DNA from: Dactylonectria macrodidyma
Taxonomy: Eukaryota; Ascomycota; Sordariomycetes; Hypocreales; Nectriaceae
DNA: 64,000 nt
Direction: 5' to 3'
Assembly: GCA_020744425.1 (NCBI GenBank)
Contig: JAGMUV010000034.1
Span: forward strand, 496,001 to 560,000
Made by a program: the position numbers and the translations under genes. Below the pieces are notes generated by a model, which was given only the letters and a program-made list of their open reading frames with translations, was not told where the DNA came from and searched no databases. This document shows, piece after piece, positions 43,332 through 54,848 of this stretch (the stretch's first letter is position 1; each line of letters begins with the position of its first letter).

Positions 43332-46300
43332 TCATTGAGTCTGAAGCCCTTCTTCGTCCTTCTGGAGCCTCTTCCTAACGTCTTCTAATCCAAGTTGATG
43401 TAAAAAGCGGTTCCATTTTCCAGCTGGAAGTGCTTTCGTCAGGCCATCTGCGACTATGTTTGTTGATTTGACGTATTTGACTTGAATTTTCCCTCTTTGA
43501 ACCTCCTGTCTGAGCCAGTGATTGTGGATATCAACATGCCGCAACTTGGTCCTCAAAGTAGCTATCTCAGCCGTCACGAGGTTGATAGTCTGAGTGTTAT
43601 CGCAGTCAATCTGGATAGTCAAGTCATCCAGTTGAACTGTCAGCTCCTTGAGCAGTCGGCTCACAAAGAGAGATTCCTTAGCTGCCTGTGCTAGGGCTAG
43701 GAGCTCTGCTTCTGTTGTTGATGTTGTGACTGTGTCTTGTTTGTTGGCTCTCCATCCGATCAGTCCGTTGAACAGCTTGATGGTATATGCCTGCGAGCTC
43801 TTCCGATCAGTTGTGTTGTCGGCAAAAGAGGCATCGCTAGCAATGCTGAGACCGCCGGGCCCTCCGAAGGATAGGGCTAGGTTCTTTGTGTGTGAGAGGT
43901 AGTGGATGACGCGGTCAGCCGCTTCTTGGTGTATTTGGCTTGGATTGATGAGGAATCTTGCCAATCTGGAGACGGCAAAGGCTATGTCGGGTCGGGTGTT
44001 GACTGCGATGTAGAGGATTGATCCGATCTTGCGTTGGTATCGTTGAATCTCTGTTGGGGTTGCTAGCCCTGTTGCAGGCCGTAGCTCTAACTGAGTCATT
44101 GGTACTGTAGCTGTTCCTTTATTAGCTAGGTTTGCAATTTTCTCAATATAGGCTGCTTGGGATAGCCAGATCTTCCTCGCAGGTCGGTCCCGTATGACTT
44201 CCATTCCAAGGAGCCATTGTACGGGGTTGCCGCCTGTTAGTTTGTATCTCAATTGGAGTTGTCTGATCAGGTCCTTAGCTTTGTTTTCTTGTGTTTTCCT
44301 GTAGGCCAGAATGACATCATCGACATATACGAAGAAGAGGATTCCTTCTTTTCTGAAGCAGCAAGGCTCGTGTGGAACTGGTTTGTAGCCCAGCTCTAAG
44401 AGGGTCCTAGAAAGCTCCTTCTGCCACAGTAAGGGGGAGACTCTCAGTCCGTATAGAGCTTTGTTGAGCTTTAGGATAGTTCCTGCCTTCTTATAGCCAG
44501 GAGGCATCTGCATGAAGATGTCTTGATCAATTGGGGCATGTACGAATGCGTTGACCACATCGTATTGGACCATTTCTAGATCAAACTTTGCTGCAATAGC
44601 TATCAAGGTCCGAAAGGACCTTCCGGCTAAGGTAGCTGCGTATGTGTCTTGCAGCTTCCCTTTTGCTGTTGGTCTCCTCGTACCACTAGCCGGGCCTTGC
44701 ATTTCTGAAAGTAACCGTGTTTGTCTGTTTTATAGACGTACACCCACATACAGCCTAGGACCTGTCGATCAGATGCTCGAGGGTCCTTGGCTCGGATCTC
44801 AGTCCATGACCTCATTTCCTTGTGACTTTGAAGATGGATTTCTTCAGCCTTCTGGAAGAGGTTTCCCAATGGATGTCCTATGAGATCTTGATGCTTCATT
44901 GGTGCCGGAGGTAGTGCATTTCTATGCACCTTTACTCCTTTACGGATCTTCCGTTCTGTTGAGGTTTGCAGAGGAGATTTGGTTCCAGCTAGAAAAGCTG
45001 CCTGCCACGTGATCGTTTTATTCCCTTGTTCTAACACATTTTGAGGTAATTGTGCGAGTAGGGCAGATGGCGGTGTATCTGGAGGCGTGAGGAAGTCTTC
45101 ATATTCTGCCCTTTTTGCCTGCGAGATTTCATCAATCGCTACTATAAGACGATCTCCTGTGAGTTCATTTGAGTCTTCCTCTTCAGGAAAATCCACCTCA
45201 ATGCAGTCTTCAGTCTCTGGCTGATCAATCGGTTCGTCTTGTTGAAGGGATGCAATTCGTGCGATTTCTTCTAGGTCTGCCTCTAAAAGGTCGTCCTTGA
45301 AGTTTTCCCAGTCTCCGTTGCAGCCCTTGTCTTCATTAAAAATGACGTCTCGGGCGCTCACTATTCGATTGATCGTAGGGACCCAGATCCTGTAGATATT
45401 TGAGGATCTATATCCGACCAGGAAGCCGATCCATCCTTTCGGCTTGAGCCGCATCTTGCGGTTAAACTTTTGTTGTGCCTCGGGGGTCATGGCATAGGCC
45501 TTGCAGCCAAATGCTCTTAGATGTGTTTGGTCAGGCTGTTTCGCTGGTTGTGGAATTCCTCTAGCTCTGGCTATCGCAGTATGCAATTGATCGTATGGTG
45601 TTTTCCAGCCTGATTTATAGTTTGGCGTTCGGTTGTATAGATAAACTGCCGTTCTGCCGACTTCTGGCCATAGCTGATGAGGGAACCTGGCGCCTGTTCG
45701 CATAGCTCTTTCCTTATCCTTTATCACACCCCCTGAGCGTTCGGCACCGCCGTTTTGTGCTTGGCTGTATGGTGCTGAGGGCTCAATAATGATGGCTCTG
45801 TTCCGTATGAAGTTTCCAACTTGTGGTTTGACCTCTGTAATCTCATTGTCGCATTCGATGACTTTGACCTTAATGTTATGTTGAACTTCTAGGTGTTTGA
45901 AGAAGGATTTGAAGACTGTGATCACAGCCTCTGTTGTCCGAGATGTGAGGTAATAATCCCAAATGTAACCCGTTGATCGGCAGGTAAGCAACATCTGCGA
46001 GGTATAGCCACCTATCCCTTCTTCGTAGTCATGGAAATCGACAGCGATGCGTTCGCCGGCTCTCTGGTCAGACTGCCTTGGAGCCCGTCTGACTTGTCTC
46101 TTGATCTTTGATAGGCCACAGGCGTCACATTCGACTGTTGTTGGTCCTCAAATTCGCACCCCCTGAGATGCTGAGACGAGGTGTTCAAGAGCTTGCGGTC
46201 CCGGATGCCCTAGGCGGTTGTGCCAGCGGATGGCTTCTCCCGCTAAAGGAGCCCTCTTAGTGTGAGAGGTGAACTTGTGGGCTGCCCAAACCGCCGGGGT

Positions 46301-46540
46301 CATCTCTGCCGGTTGGTATTCAATGACGTATTGACCGTATAGGTCCTTGATCGGGCAGGCGATTGTCTGATCGGAATGACGGAGGGTCGTTGGATCACGT
46401 CTGTTATCCCAATAGAGTCCTTTCTTCCGTAGCTGACGTAAGGAGACTAGAGTTGTGAGGAGTCGGGGACAGTAGGCTACATCTTCAAGCAACAGGGCTC
46501 GAGTTCTTGTCAGCCTGACTATCATTGTTCCATATCCCAA
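43332..46540 (-). pseudogene. Copia pol: pre-integrase, integrase, reverse transcriptase, RNase H
   Basis: Minus-strand polyprotein in order: GAG-pre-integrase RWHNRLGHPGPQALEHL, zinc-type CDACG, integrase with ECDN and the Glu in PYSQAQNGGAERS, reverse transcriptase with YDVVNAFVHA and the catalytic YVDD, and RNase H with SDASFAD and STTEAELLAL. Two lesions: an in-frame TGA at 46148-46150, just before the integrase, and a one-base frameshift around 44660-44700 between VVRGDQQ and KGKLQDTYAATL. Otherwise the frames are open. The region carrying the protease is shortened by or near the MITE. Confidence 0.88.
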
Positions 46541-46807
46541 AATTGGTAACTTTCGGTCACCTGACCAGATGAAGTCGCCTGGAAGGGCCGGCTGGAGATC
46601 AGCTAGTCGATTGGGGTCATTTGTGATTGAGATCGTTGTTCCAGGGTCTAGGATTTGAGATTTTCGTAAGGGATAGTCGTTGCTCTGGGCGGCAAATGCG
46701 GCGTTGACTTTAGCAATAAGCCGGCCATATAGTTATTGGTCAGAGGTTTCCTCAATAGCTGGTTTTGGTAGGTTCTTGGACTTCTTCCGAGTGAGAGCTT
46801 TTACTTG

Positions 46808-47700
46808 GGGAATTGATAGGGGGGCGTGATGTTTTTGATACGGGGGCGTCATCCTTACGGGGGCGTCACTTTTATTGCCTCCAATTGGTCAAAAAAAGGT
46901 TGACCCACTAGTACAATATCACCTCAGCAGGAGGACTTATCTCAGTAACAAGAGATCCAGCCCCACTATTATTGACAATAACATGTCTCTACTTATATAT
47001 GCAGGCGGATGCATTATCACAAGGCTGTAAGTTGCACGTTGCTCTTATTATATCTAATCAACTATAACACGGATTGTATCTTCATCGCTCCCAATTAGCT
47101 CCTATGACGGTTCATGGAGTCCCTGTGAGCCATGGGGTCGCGGGAAGGATGAGAAGGTCTGTGGATAGGATGCAAAAAGGTTCCCTAGTGCATCTTGATC
47201 TCCAATCCCGTAGTGTTGCTCTATCCTTGTCGCTATACTACTCGCTGACGGTGGCCGATTCGTAAGTAGCGGTGGGCTGAATCTAGGCAGTCGGCTCGGT
47301 CGCGGCCGCTTCGTAGGACGCAATTGATCGCTTGGGCTAGGGCTTCGAGTGCGACGAAGGTCGGTCTCTTTTTCTTGTGTTCAATCCTAGGCAGCAGTGC
47401 TACGATTGACTCATATCGTCGTGTGATAGCTATGCTGCCTGGAGCCGGTTGTATTGTGGCGTTCACGCTGATCGTGAAGCTGTTCACGATGATCATCATC
47501 TGTTGGCTTGAAGTGCGAGGAAATGAGCGACGGATCTTGACATTTTAAGATAGCCGAGTCCTCAGTACAAAAGGGGGCTGGGGGGAGATCTAAGATGTAC
47601 TAACAAAAGAGGGTCTCAGCCAATTGGAGGCAATAAAAGTGACGCCCCCGTAAGGATGACGCCCCCGTATCAAAAACATCACGCCCCCCTATCAATTCCC
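46808..47700. mobile_element. 893-bp MITE with 81-bp terminal repeats, inside copia
   Basis: Perfect 81-bp inverted repeats starting GGGAATTGATAGGGGGGCGT, flanked by an exact 8-bp duplication TTTACTTG (46800-46807, 47701-47708). The terminal repeat contains a tripled ACGGGGGCGTCA-type word. The inside has no recognised frame; a minus-strand frame at 47233-47499 has a protein-like run (PTFVALEALAQAINCVLRSG) that may be a captured fragment, unproven. Confidence 0.93.
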
Positions 47701-48914
47701 TTTACTTGTGCCTGGAGGTCTAGGTCTTCTTTAAGGGCTTCTCTCACCTTTGTCTGAAATTTTTCTCGAGGCCTAAACCCTCTCCAAGCTATGTTTGGAA
47801 AAACATAGAAGCATTTCTTAAGGACATGGGGTAGGCCGCATGCCGGGCATTTATCCTGTTCTTCAGGAGGCCTCTGGCGCTTCGTCCTTTGCCCTTCCTT
47901 CTTCAGAGAACGGTACTGACCTTCAATGATGCGAGCGTCCTCTGGTTCATCATCCTGGGGGTCCTCCCCAGCAAAGCTCGCAGAGAATGCACCTTGGGAG
48001 AAATTCCCCGTGCGACCTGGGCCCCGTAAGGCCTCTGCATTTTTGAGCTTATTCCGGAAGGCGTTCGCTAGATCTCGATAGATAAGAGATTCATCTTGGA
48101 TCAGGTTTTGTTGGCTAATTTCATAGGCTGCCGTCCAGGCAGGGAGAAGTTGTGAAGAGATGTTGAAGAAGTCATATGCCCAGGAGCTGCAAAAGAGGGT
48201 CTCAGGGACCTTTTGTTGCTGTCCTTTAGCCAAGGCTTCCTCCCACTCTTCTAACCATTTGAGTGCTTGAGTTGCGGTCTTTGGAGGTGTTTTCATGAGG
48301 GTCAAGTATGTGTTTCGAGCATCTCGTGTTTCGTCTGCTTCCGACCTCCCGCACCTGGCACGGAGATTGTAGTGCCATTCGTAGATCGACTTGCGCGGCT
48401 GACAACAGGTCCGGATGTATCTAGGAGAGACAGTTCGGATAATCCAGTCTTGGAGGGTTCTTAGAGACTTCCTCTGTCTTTCTGATGACTTTTCTTGAAG
48501 CTGATAGAAAGAGAGGTCCTGTTGGAAGCTCTTCTGACCTTGTTCAGTTAGGTCAGATAGAGACCATGTTCCATTGGTTGTCTCCTGTATATCATCTGAA
48601 TTGGCCCCTTCAGTCTCAGGTGTTTCTGATCGAATGGTCCGTTGTGCTGCTGTTGTCTTAGTGTATTTGCGTCTTCTGATATCTGGGAAGGCCGGTTCCT
48701 CTTCAAGGAAAATCTTCCTTTTGAGGTGCTGTTGCAGACCTAGAAGGTCAACCTGAAGAAGGAATTCGTGCTCCCAGTCCGGGAAGTCCCCAGGTTTTAT
48801 AAGAGTGGCCGTAAGACCTTCTTTCTGGGATTTTCCATGCAGCATCAAAGATATGATAGAAGGATTCTCAAAAATATTAAAATGGGTTGAGGCAGTGAGA
48901 CTCTTAATTGTCAA
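47701..48914 (-). CDS. Copia Gag, 3' end displaced by the MITE
   Basis: Nucleocapsid/capsid precursor. The frame starts just inside the 5' LTR border and runs about 405 codons. It contains the usual UBN2-like helical Gag region (WEHEFLLQVDLLGLQQHL near the start) and a single zinc knuckle-like CPACGLPHVLKKC near the end. The original continuation lies beyond the MITE at 46807 downward and stops near 46730. The frame does not show internal stops. Confidence 0.7.
48896..48908 (-). other. Copia primer binding site matching the tRNA-Lys(CUU) anticodon arm
   Basis: Directly inside the 5' LTR the minus strand reads ATTAAGAGTCTCA. Its complement TGAGACTCTTAAT fits the anticodon stem and loop of eukaryotic tRNA-Lys(CUU) (loop CTCTTAA). 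This suggests priming by a half-tRNA, as known for Drosophila copia with initiator tRNA. The same 13 bases follow the LTR of the TRIM at 57574. Confidence 0.6.
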
Positions 48915-49090
48915 ATATTTGGTGTCAAAATTGTGTATTCTGTCCTTGCCGCCTATGCCTTGAGGTTTCAGGGCAAGCTTTATATACTCTTTCTCTTCTG
49001 TATAGAATCAGCTAGAAGCTGATTGCTAAGCCTCGTGGCAATAGGTGGCAATAGGTGGCAACTTTCGCCTCTGACATATCTGACACTACG

Positions 49091-49475
49091 TACCATACAA
49101 AATGGGTGCAGAAGGTACGGCTATGCACAAAGACACATCAACGCCATCAACTCCCACGCGGCATGCGCCTTCAATTCGATACTTTTCATTACAATTAATA
49201 TTTCGGAAAACCCTACAGGCGCCAGGTATCTGCTAATGTGGTTTTTATTTATTTGCAACGCGTTCTTGTGGAAATATCACCACGAAGAGCAGTCACATCG
49301 CGAAAATCTCCGGCTAATTCTTGGTCGACAATCTTGGACTTGGTACCCTACACTCCTCTGTTGTGTATATGCAAGCAGTAGCGATAAGCCCAGATCCAAG
49401 GGATCCTTCATTCCTGACTCAACCGAGTTGAAACGAATATTAAGGAGGAGCTGCCCGGTTTGCAGATCGTTCAGT
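49091..49475 (+). promoter_or_regulatory. Left subterminal region and 5' leader of the helicase gene
   Basis: No separate gene. Most of this sequence (for instance TCGGAAAACCCTACAGGCGC and the TGTGGAAATATCACCACGAAG hairpin-like word) recurs in the 644-bp derivative at 54330-54540, so it is transposon DNA and holds the helicase promoter. An open frame continues upstream of the chosen ATG and cannot be excluded as coding. Confidence 0.55.
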
Positions 49476-51505
49476 ATGACTGAGATTGCCGCCACCTATG
49501 TGGAATACGCGCAATTGAAGTCTAAGATCGAGGGTTTGGTGGGATTCCAGCCGCGAAATGGGCAGGTAGAGGCGATACGCAAACTCGTGGTGGATCGGAA
49601 AGATCTGATATTGATTGCACCGACGGGTTGGGGTAAAAGTATCGTCTTTCAGACAGTTCCAGCCCTGGCTGGTGGAATTTGCCTCATGATCATGCCCTTG
49701 ACGCTCCTTGAAGAAGATCAGGTCAGTCATCTGCTCTGATACATAACTGCTAGTACGGCTTACCTGAGTCGTCTCATGTAGGCAAGATCAATATTTAGGA
49801 TCCCAGGCTGCAATCCATGTGTACTCAACGCAGGGACGAACTCACTGGCATTGCTTGAAAGCATCAGGAAAGGTGCTTACACCCATGGTTAGTGAGAGCC
49901 TTGGATATCTGTGAACTGCGTGCTGATTCTATAGTTCTTCTCGGTCCAGAGCTTGCATTATCTGAAACCTTTAAAACAAAGGTGCTTAGAGACCCATTGT
50001 TCCAACAAAAGCTGGTTCTTGTTGCTATAGATGAAGCTCACGTAGTTTGGGAGTGGGGAGAGTCATTCAGAATGCACTACAGTCAACTAGTTGTACTGAG
50101 AAGCTTCATTCCTAGAACAGTGCCATGGCTAGCATGTTCTGCAACACTTGATCCTCAAACACTTGCTAAGGTGAAGGAGTTGTGTGGTTTTGATTCAAGC
50201 GTCTTCATCCAGCGCAACTCTATTGATCGCCCCGATATATTCATTGCTGTGAAGCGGATGACACATCCTGTTACCACCTTCCGAGACCTAGAGTTCCTCA
50301 TTCAGCCAGTGAGGAAGGCAATAAAGGATGCAGTCACCCAGGACTGCGAAAACCAAGCTCGAGCAGCAATTGCGCTTGGAGACATTCAGAGTGCAACGCA
50401 ACTCATATCTCTCGGCGCAAGAGAGCCACAGAACAGCCAGATCCTTCAGGGAGTCGACAGTCGGGCATGTTGCATGAAGATCCGCAAGACAGTGGTGTAT
50501 TTCGACTCTATTGCGGCTCTCGAGGCTGCCACAGCTTTATTGACTGTAGCACTAATCAGCACTGGCTGCTCAAAGACAGCTGCAGCGAACGCGATCCAGC
50601 CGTATCACGCCGAGCTTGCAACCTTCGATAAAGAGTGCATCTCGAGGGAATTCGCGAAACCTGACAAGGAGATTGCCCTGGAGAGCTCCCGGCATCGTAT
50701 TATCATGGCTACTGATGCCATGGGAATGGGCATCGATAATCCAGACATCCAGCTAGTCGTACAGTGGAGACAGCCAGCCACATTATGCTCTCTGTGGCAG
50801 CGAGCAGGTCGGGCAGCCAGAGGTGCTAGTATCACAGGAGAGTTCATCTGGCTCGTGGACCCTTGGTGCTTCACAGTAGCGATGTCAGAGACCGGATCTC
50901 AAGGAGCTTCACAGTCAACCAGGGCACACAATCGATCTCTGCCTCAAGAACTGAGTGACGTGATCAACAGCAAGCACTGCACCAGAAGGAGTATCCTCCA
51001 GTTCTTCGAAGATACCACTTCCTACTTGCACCCTTCAGGCCCACAGTCCTGCTGCTCTCTTTGCCGAGGAGATCCACCGTCCTTGAAGAGCAGAGTTGCA
51101 CTAAGGCTGCCGAATACTCAGGTATCACAGAAGCATATCGTTGCTGCTGCAAGAGCCGCTCTGTTGAAGTGGAGAAAAGAGGCTGCTCAACGGTGGTCCT
51201 CCATACTCTCTCGTAGCGGAGAGAATTTGGTGCTTCCTGATACAGTATTACGCAAGCTATCACAAGCAGCGTCTTCTATCAACACTGTTGACACACTAGG
51301 CCTGCTAGTTGGTACTATTTGGGCTGCTTGGGAGACGTATGCGGCTGAAGTAGTAGATCTCCTACTAGGAGCATGTTCGGAAGCCAAGGCCACAAGGGCC
51401 GCCGAATTCAAACTAAGGAAGCGTCGTGCTTTGCAAGAGATTGAGGGCAACAGTCAGGGGAGGAGTAAGAAGCAGCAGAGGACCCCAAAGCCATATAAAG
51501 AATAA
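49476..51505 (+). CDS. RecQ-like DEAH helicase of the large TIR element, 640 aa
   Basis: ATP-dependent 3'-5' DNA helicase fold of the RecQ family. Exons 49476-49721, 49782-49887 and 49935-51505; introns have GTCAGT...TAG and GTTAGT...TAG borders and keep frame. Motif I APTGWGKSIVF (about residues 48-58), motif II AIDEAHVVWEWGESFR, motif III ACSATL, motifs V-VI MATDAMGMGIDNPDIQLVVQ and QRAGRAARG. A Cys pair-rich CCSLCRGD segment follows where RecQ zinc-binding sits. The C-terminus is basic. I chose ATG 49476 because it starts the conserved part; an upstream extension is possible. It is convergent with the DUF6589-like gene with only 8 bp between stop codons, both inside one pair of terminal repeats, so it is likely part of the transposition machinery. 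Confidence 0.85.
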
Positions 51506-51513
51506 ACCGAGTA

Positions 51514-54072
51514 TCACAGCTCGTCTTCTGCATCGACGTCGAAGAACTCATCCATCTCGTCCACAGCATCCTCTTCTTCCGCGTTGAAGTCGTCTGCAGT
51601 GAGATCCAGTCCATCTAAGCACTCCTTCCTATTGAATTTGCATAGACTTCCCCCGGCCAGTTTCGAGATCGCAGCATCAAATAGATCGATCGCTTCATGT
51701 GTGACTGGGCGGCGTTGGGTGCCGGTGATAGATCCACTCCCGACGAGTACTGCTGCCATCATTCTGAGATCTTTGATTGCCTTCTTCTCTGGATGGTTCC
51801 CGTTATGATTTATGCCAAGGAGTGACTCCATATTCTCTGCCACAGACTTGAAAAACTCGGTGTTTAGAGCACAGTTCTCCATGAGATATTTGACGGTAAT
51901 AGCTGAGCCGCGGCGATCCTTCAATATCGTCTTTAACGTGCCATTGTGGAACTCAACCAGTCTATCAGTCTCAAGCCAACCGTCATTAACGCCAGTGGTA
52001 TTCACTAGACCGTTTGCCAAGATAGCTCTCTGTAGTTCAGGCGCTGCCGCAGTGGTTGAAATAAGACGCTTTAGATAGAGCATCTCAAACGCGTACTTGT
52101 GCTGTCCCGATGCGTGGAAATAAACACAACTGCGGGCAATAGCTCGATGGAGGAGACCAAGATCGGCATGCTTGATAGCATGCTTTAAAACCAGGTAATT
52201 TTGGGTATGTTGTAGGAACAAGATGTGGTTCCTGAGCTCGGGATTCTTCGTGTATCGACAGTCGGCGTCGTAAGACTGTACGATACTCTCAATGAGTTCG
52301 TTGAGTTCGTTGGGGCCGTAAGACTGCAGAATGCGAGCGATATCCAACTCTGTATCGCCTAGACTGAGATTACCGAGTCTAGACCACATAAGAGCACAGA
52401 TCCTGGCCTGAAAGCTGTGGATAATAAGCTGTTCAAGAGCGTAGAAGTCTGCCTTCTTCGACTGGATCCCTTTGCGAATCCAGAAGTTCATAGCGTCATA
52501 GAGTGTGGCCTTGCTACCATCGCCTGCTGCACCGAAATGCGTCCGGCTTAGCATATACAGGTAATTCATTCTCACGTGAAAGAGAGCCGGCACAGGCAAT
52601 ACCCATCTTAAGCTATCGACTGCCTGGGCAGCTCTAGATCGGCGACTCTTGATCATGCGGATCCGCTGTGTTGTCTTCTGGTCACCGTATACGAGGAGTA
52701 ACCGCTCCGCGAATGCCTCATCTGGCAACTGGTATTGCTCCCGGAAGATATTGGATAATACATCCAGATTGCCTACATTCGTGCTCTCGTCGTATGGAAT
52801 AGGACCAAGAGATAGGTGAGCCGTCTTCCGTCGTGGCAGGATATCTATCACCGGCATAGGAGGTTGTGATGGCATTGATATGCAGTCCGGAAAGGCAGCT
52901 CTCATTGACTCGTATACGAAATGACGCGATATCTATCTCTTTAGAGGATCAGCTAACCGTAAGATGGAAATGAGATATAGAATGAATCTCACCTCTACTT
53001 CAATGTTATCCCTTTGATTTCCTGGGGATAAGAAGATGTCCTCTAGTTGCAGCTTTGCTACTGGATTCAGCATGCTTTGCAGCAGTCCTCCTTCTGGCAT
53101 CTCGATGCCTTGAATAAGTAGTCCAGTTGTGACCGAATGGAACGAACTCTGATGATCAACCCGCTGTTCTTTGACGTGCTCCATCTGCTCGAAATTATCG
53201 TATGCAGTAACGACGGTTGGCTGTTGCCCTCTTGCAGCTACTTCTTTCGCAGCGTGCTCTGACTGCCTCTTGATCACCTGCAATGTCTTGTGATAAGAGC
53301 AGCAAAGCCCGAGTCGTTGTAGTGCTTCTAACTGCCGTCTTTTGACGCCTTTGGAGTGGAGATATACGCTCAGCTGTATCTGGAACCCCGAAGATCGATT
53401 CCGCTGCTGCGATCTACATATTACTGCCAGAATGTTAATGAGATACCCGGGATCTTCAATGCCCTCATAGCCTCTCCTGAGGTGATTATCTGGCCTCAAA
53501 ACACTCCGCAGCGTCTGCATAAGCAATGGACAATTCTCCTCAGCGGCTTCGATGATCTGATTGCTGTCCAGCCGCTCAAAATCAACCACCTCTTCACCCT
53601 GAGCATAGAGAAATGGCTTGAGCTTGCCAAGTTGCTCAATCTCCTGCCGTAGCTCGATAGCACCGATGTTTAGGTATTGGATCAAGTAAGATCGAGAGGA
53701 TGCTACAACCCCATTTCCAGACCGTCGCACGCATGCATCCAGAACAGTAGCATCTTGGAAGGTTGCTTTGGTAAATGCAGTCCTCCTCTGAGCATTCGAC
53801 TGACCCTCAGAGGTGGCTAGGGTTCGAACGAAGTCGCCAATCGACCAATTCAGGTCGTCACGCATGTATTTCCATATCAGATCAAGCTTCTCGGCGCTAT
53901 CTCGCTTCTGTTTCCGTGCATTCGTGTTGCGTTGCGATGAGGATGGCGGAGGAGATGAGGGAACGCTGATAGATTGCGGGCTGTTTATAGAGCCGAGGGA
54001 TGAAAGAGTTGTGGCGCGTTCTTGCATCGTGTGCTTCGACATTACAAAGTTGTGCTGTATCGTTTTATGCAT
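51514..54072 (-). CDS. DUF6589-like protein, candidate transposase, 832 aa
   Basis: Exons 54072-52993 and 52932-51514, intron 52933-52992 (GTGAGA...TAG); no stop or frameshift. The N-terminus is Ser/Pro-rich, then a helical region. I associate the following with fungal DUF6589 proteins: VTAYDNFEQMEHVKEQRVDH followed by FHSVTTG, then AFPD, then LLLVYGDQKTTQRIRM and VPALFHVRMNYLYMLSRTHFG, then a later YALEQLI and LVKHAIKHAD-like helices. The spaced acidic positions D (YDNFE), D (YGDQ) and a later E could form an RNase H-type DDE site, but I have not aligned it to a known transposase. The C-terminus is strongly acidic. Its position inside perfect terminal repeats makes it the best candidate recombinase of the element. 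Confidence 0.75.
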
Positions 54073-54204
54073 ATGGTTTAGCTGAAATGCCTGTGACCAT
54101 CATCTAAAGAAGCTGGCGCTGGTGATGGCGATGGCAGGGATGCATGATCTCTGAACACTTCGTAGTCCCACTCACACCAAAACGCGTCGGAAAACACTCA
54201 GGCC

Positions 54205-54848
54205 TTACCTCAGGCACTCAGGCCCACTCACTAAGCGCACAGACGTACCGATCACGTGCTTCTGTGAGAGGGCCTGAGAGATTTCCGACACGTTTTGGTG
54301 TGAGTGCGACTATCTCCCATACAAAATGGGTGCAGAAGGTGCGGCTTTGCAAAGACGGCACCATCGCCATCAACTCTGACGTGGCATATCGCCTTCAATT
54401 CGATACTCCTCATTACAATTAAATACTTCGGAAAACCCTACAGGCCCCAGGCACCTTCTGATGTGGTTTTAGTGTAATTTCTTGTGGAAATATCACCACG
54501 AAGGGCAGTCACATCGCAAGAGTCTCCAGTTAATTCATTTGACGACCTGTAACTCCAGCCGAGGGATGCGAGAGGCGTGGCGGGTTCTTGCATTGTGCAA
54601 TTCGATGCTACAGAATCGTGCTGTGTCTTCTTTATACATACGGTTCAACTGAAGTGCCTGTGACCTCGTCGAGTGAAGCCGGCAATGGCGTCGCATTTGT
54701 TTGCAAAGCCGCACCTTCTGCACCCATTTTGTATGGGAGATAGTCGCACTCACACCAAAACGTGTCGGAAATCTCTCAGGCCCTCTCACAGAAGCACGTG
54801 ATCGGTACGTCTGTGCGCTTAGTGAGTGGGCCTGAGTGCCTGAGGTAA
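54205..54848. mobile_element. 644-bp non-autonomous derivative of the RecQ/DUF6589 element
   Basis: Terminal repeats of about 150 bp, starting TTACCTCAGGCACTCAGGCC, identical on both sides, with an exact 9-bp duplication ACTCAGGCC (54196-54204, 54849-54857). It is inserted in the right terminal repeat of the large element. Inside, the left half matches the large element's left leader (49100-49320) and the right half matches the N-terminal end of the DUF6589-like gene (53985-54110), so it arose by internal deletion of a related autonomous copy. Confidence 0.95.

Larger units (their letters stand above)
43121..49085 (-). mobile_element. Ty1/copia LTR retrotransposon
   Basis: LTRs at 43121-43307 and 48909-49085 (187 and 177 bp; they differ by two substitutions and one 10-bp CAATAGGTGG unit), flanked by an exact 5-bp duplication CTACG (43116-43120, 49086-49090). 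Order on the minus strand is gag, pre-integrase, integrase, reverse transcriptase, RNase H, which defines copia. A polypurine tract GAGGGGGTG precedes the 3' LTR. The element is interrupted by an 893-bp MITE. Confidence 0.95.

Noticed and set aside
49023..49475. N-terminal extension of the helicase from within the copia LTR
   Set aside because: The upstream frame begins inside the inserted LTR, so that start cannot be original; the ATG at 49476 begins the conserved part.
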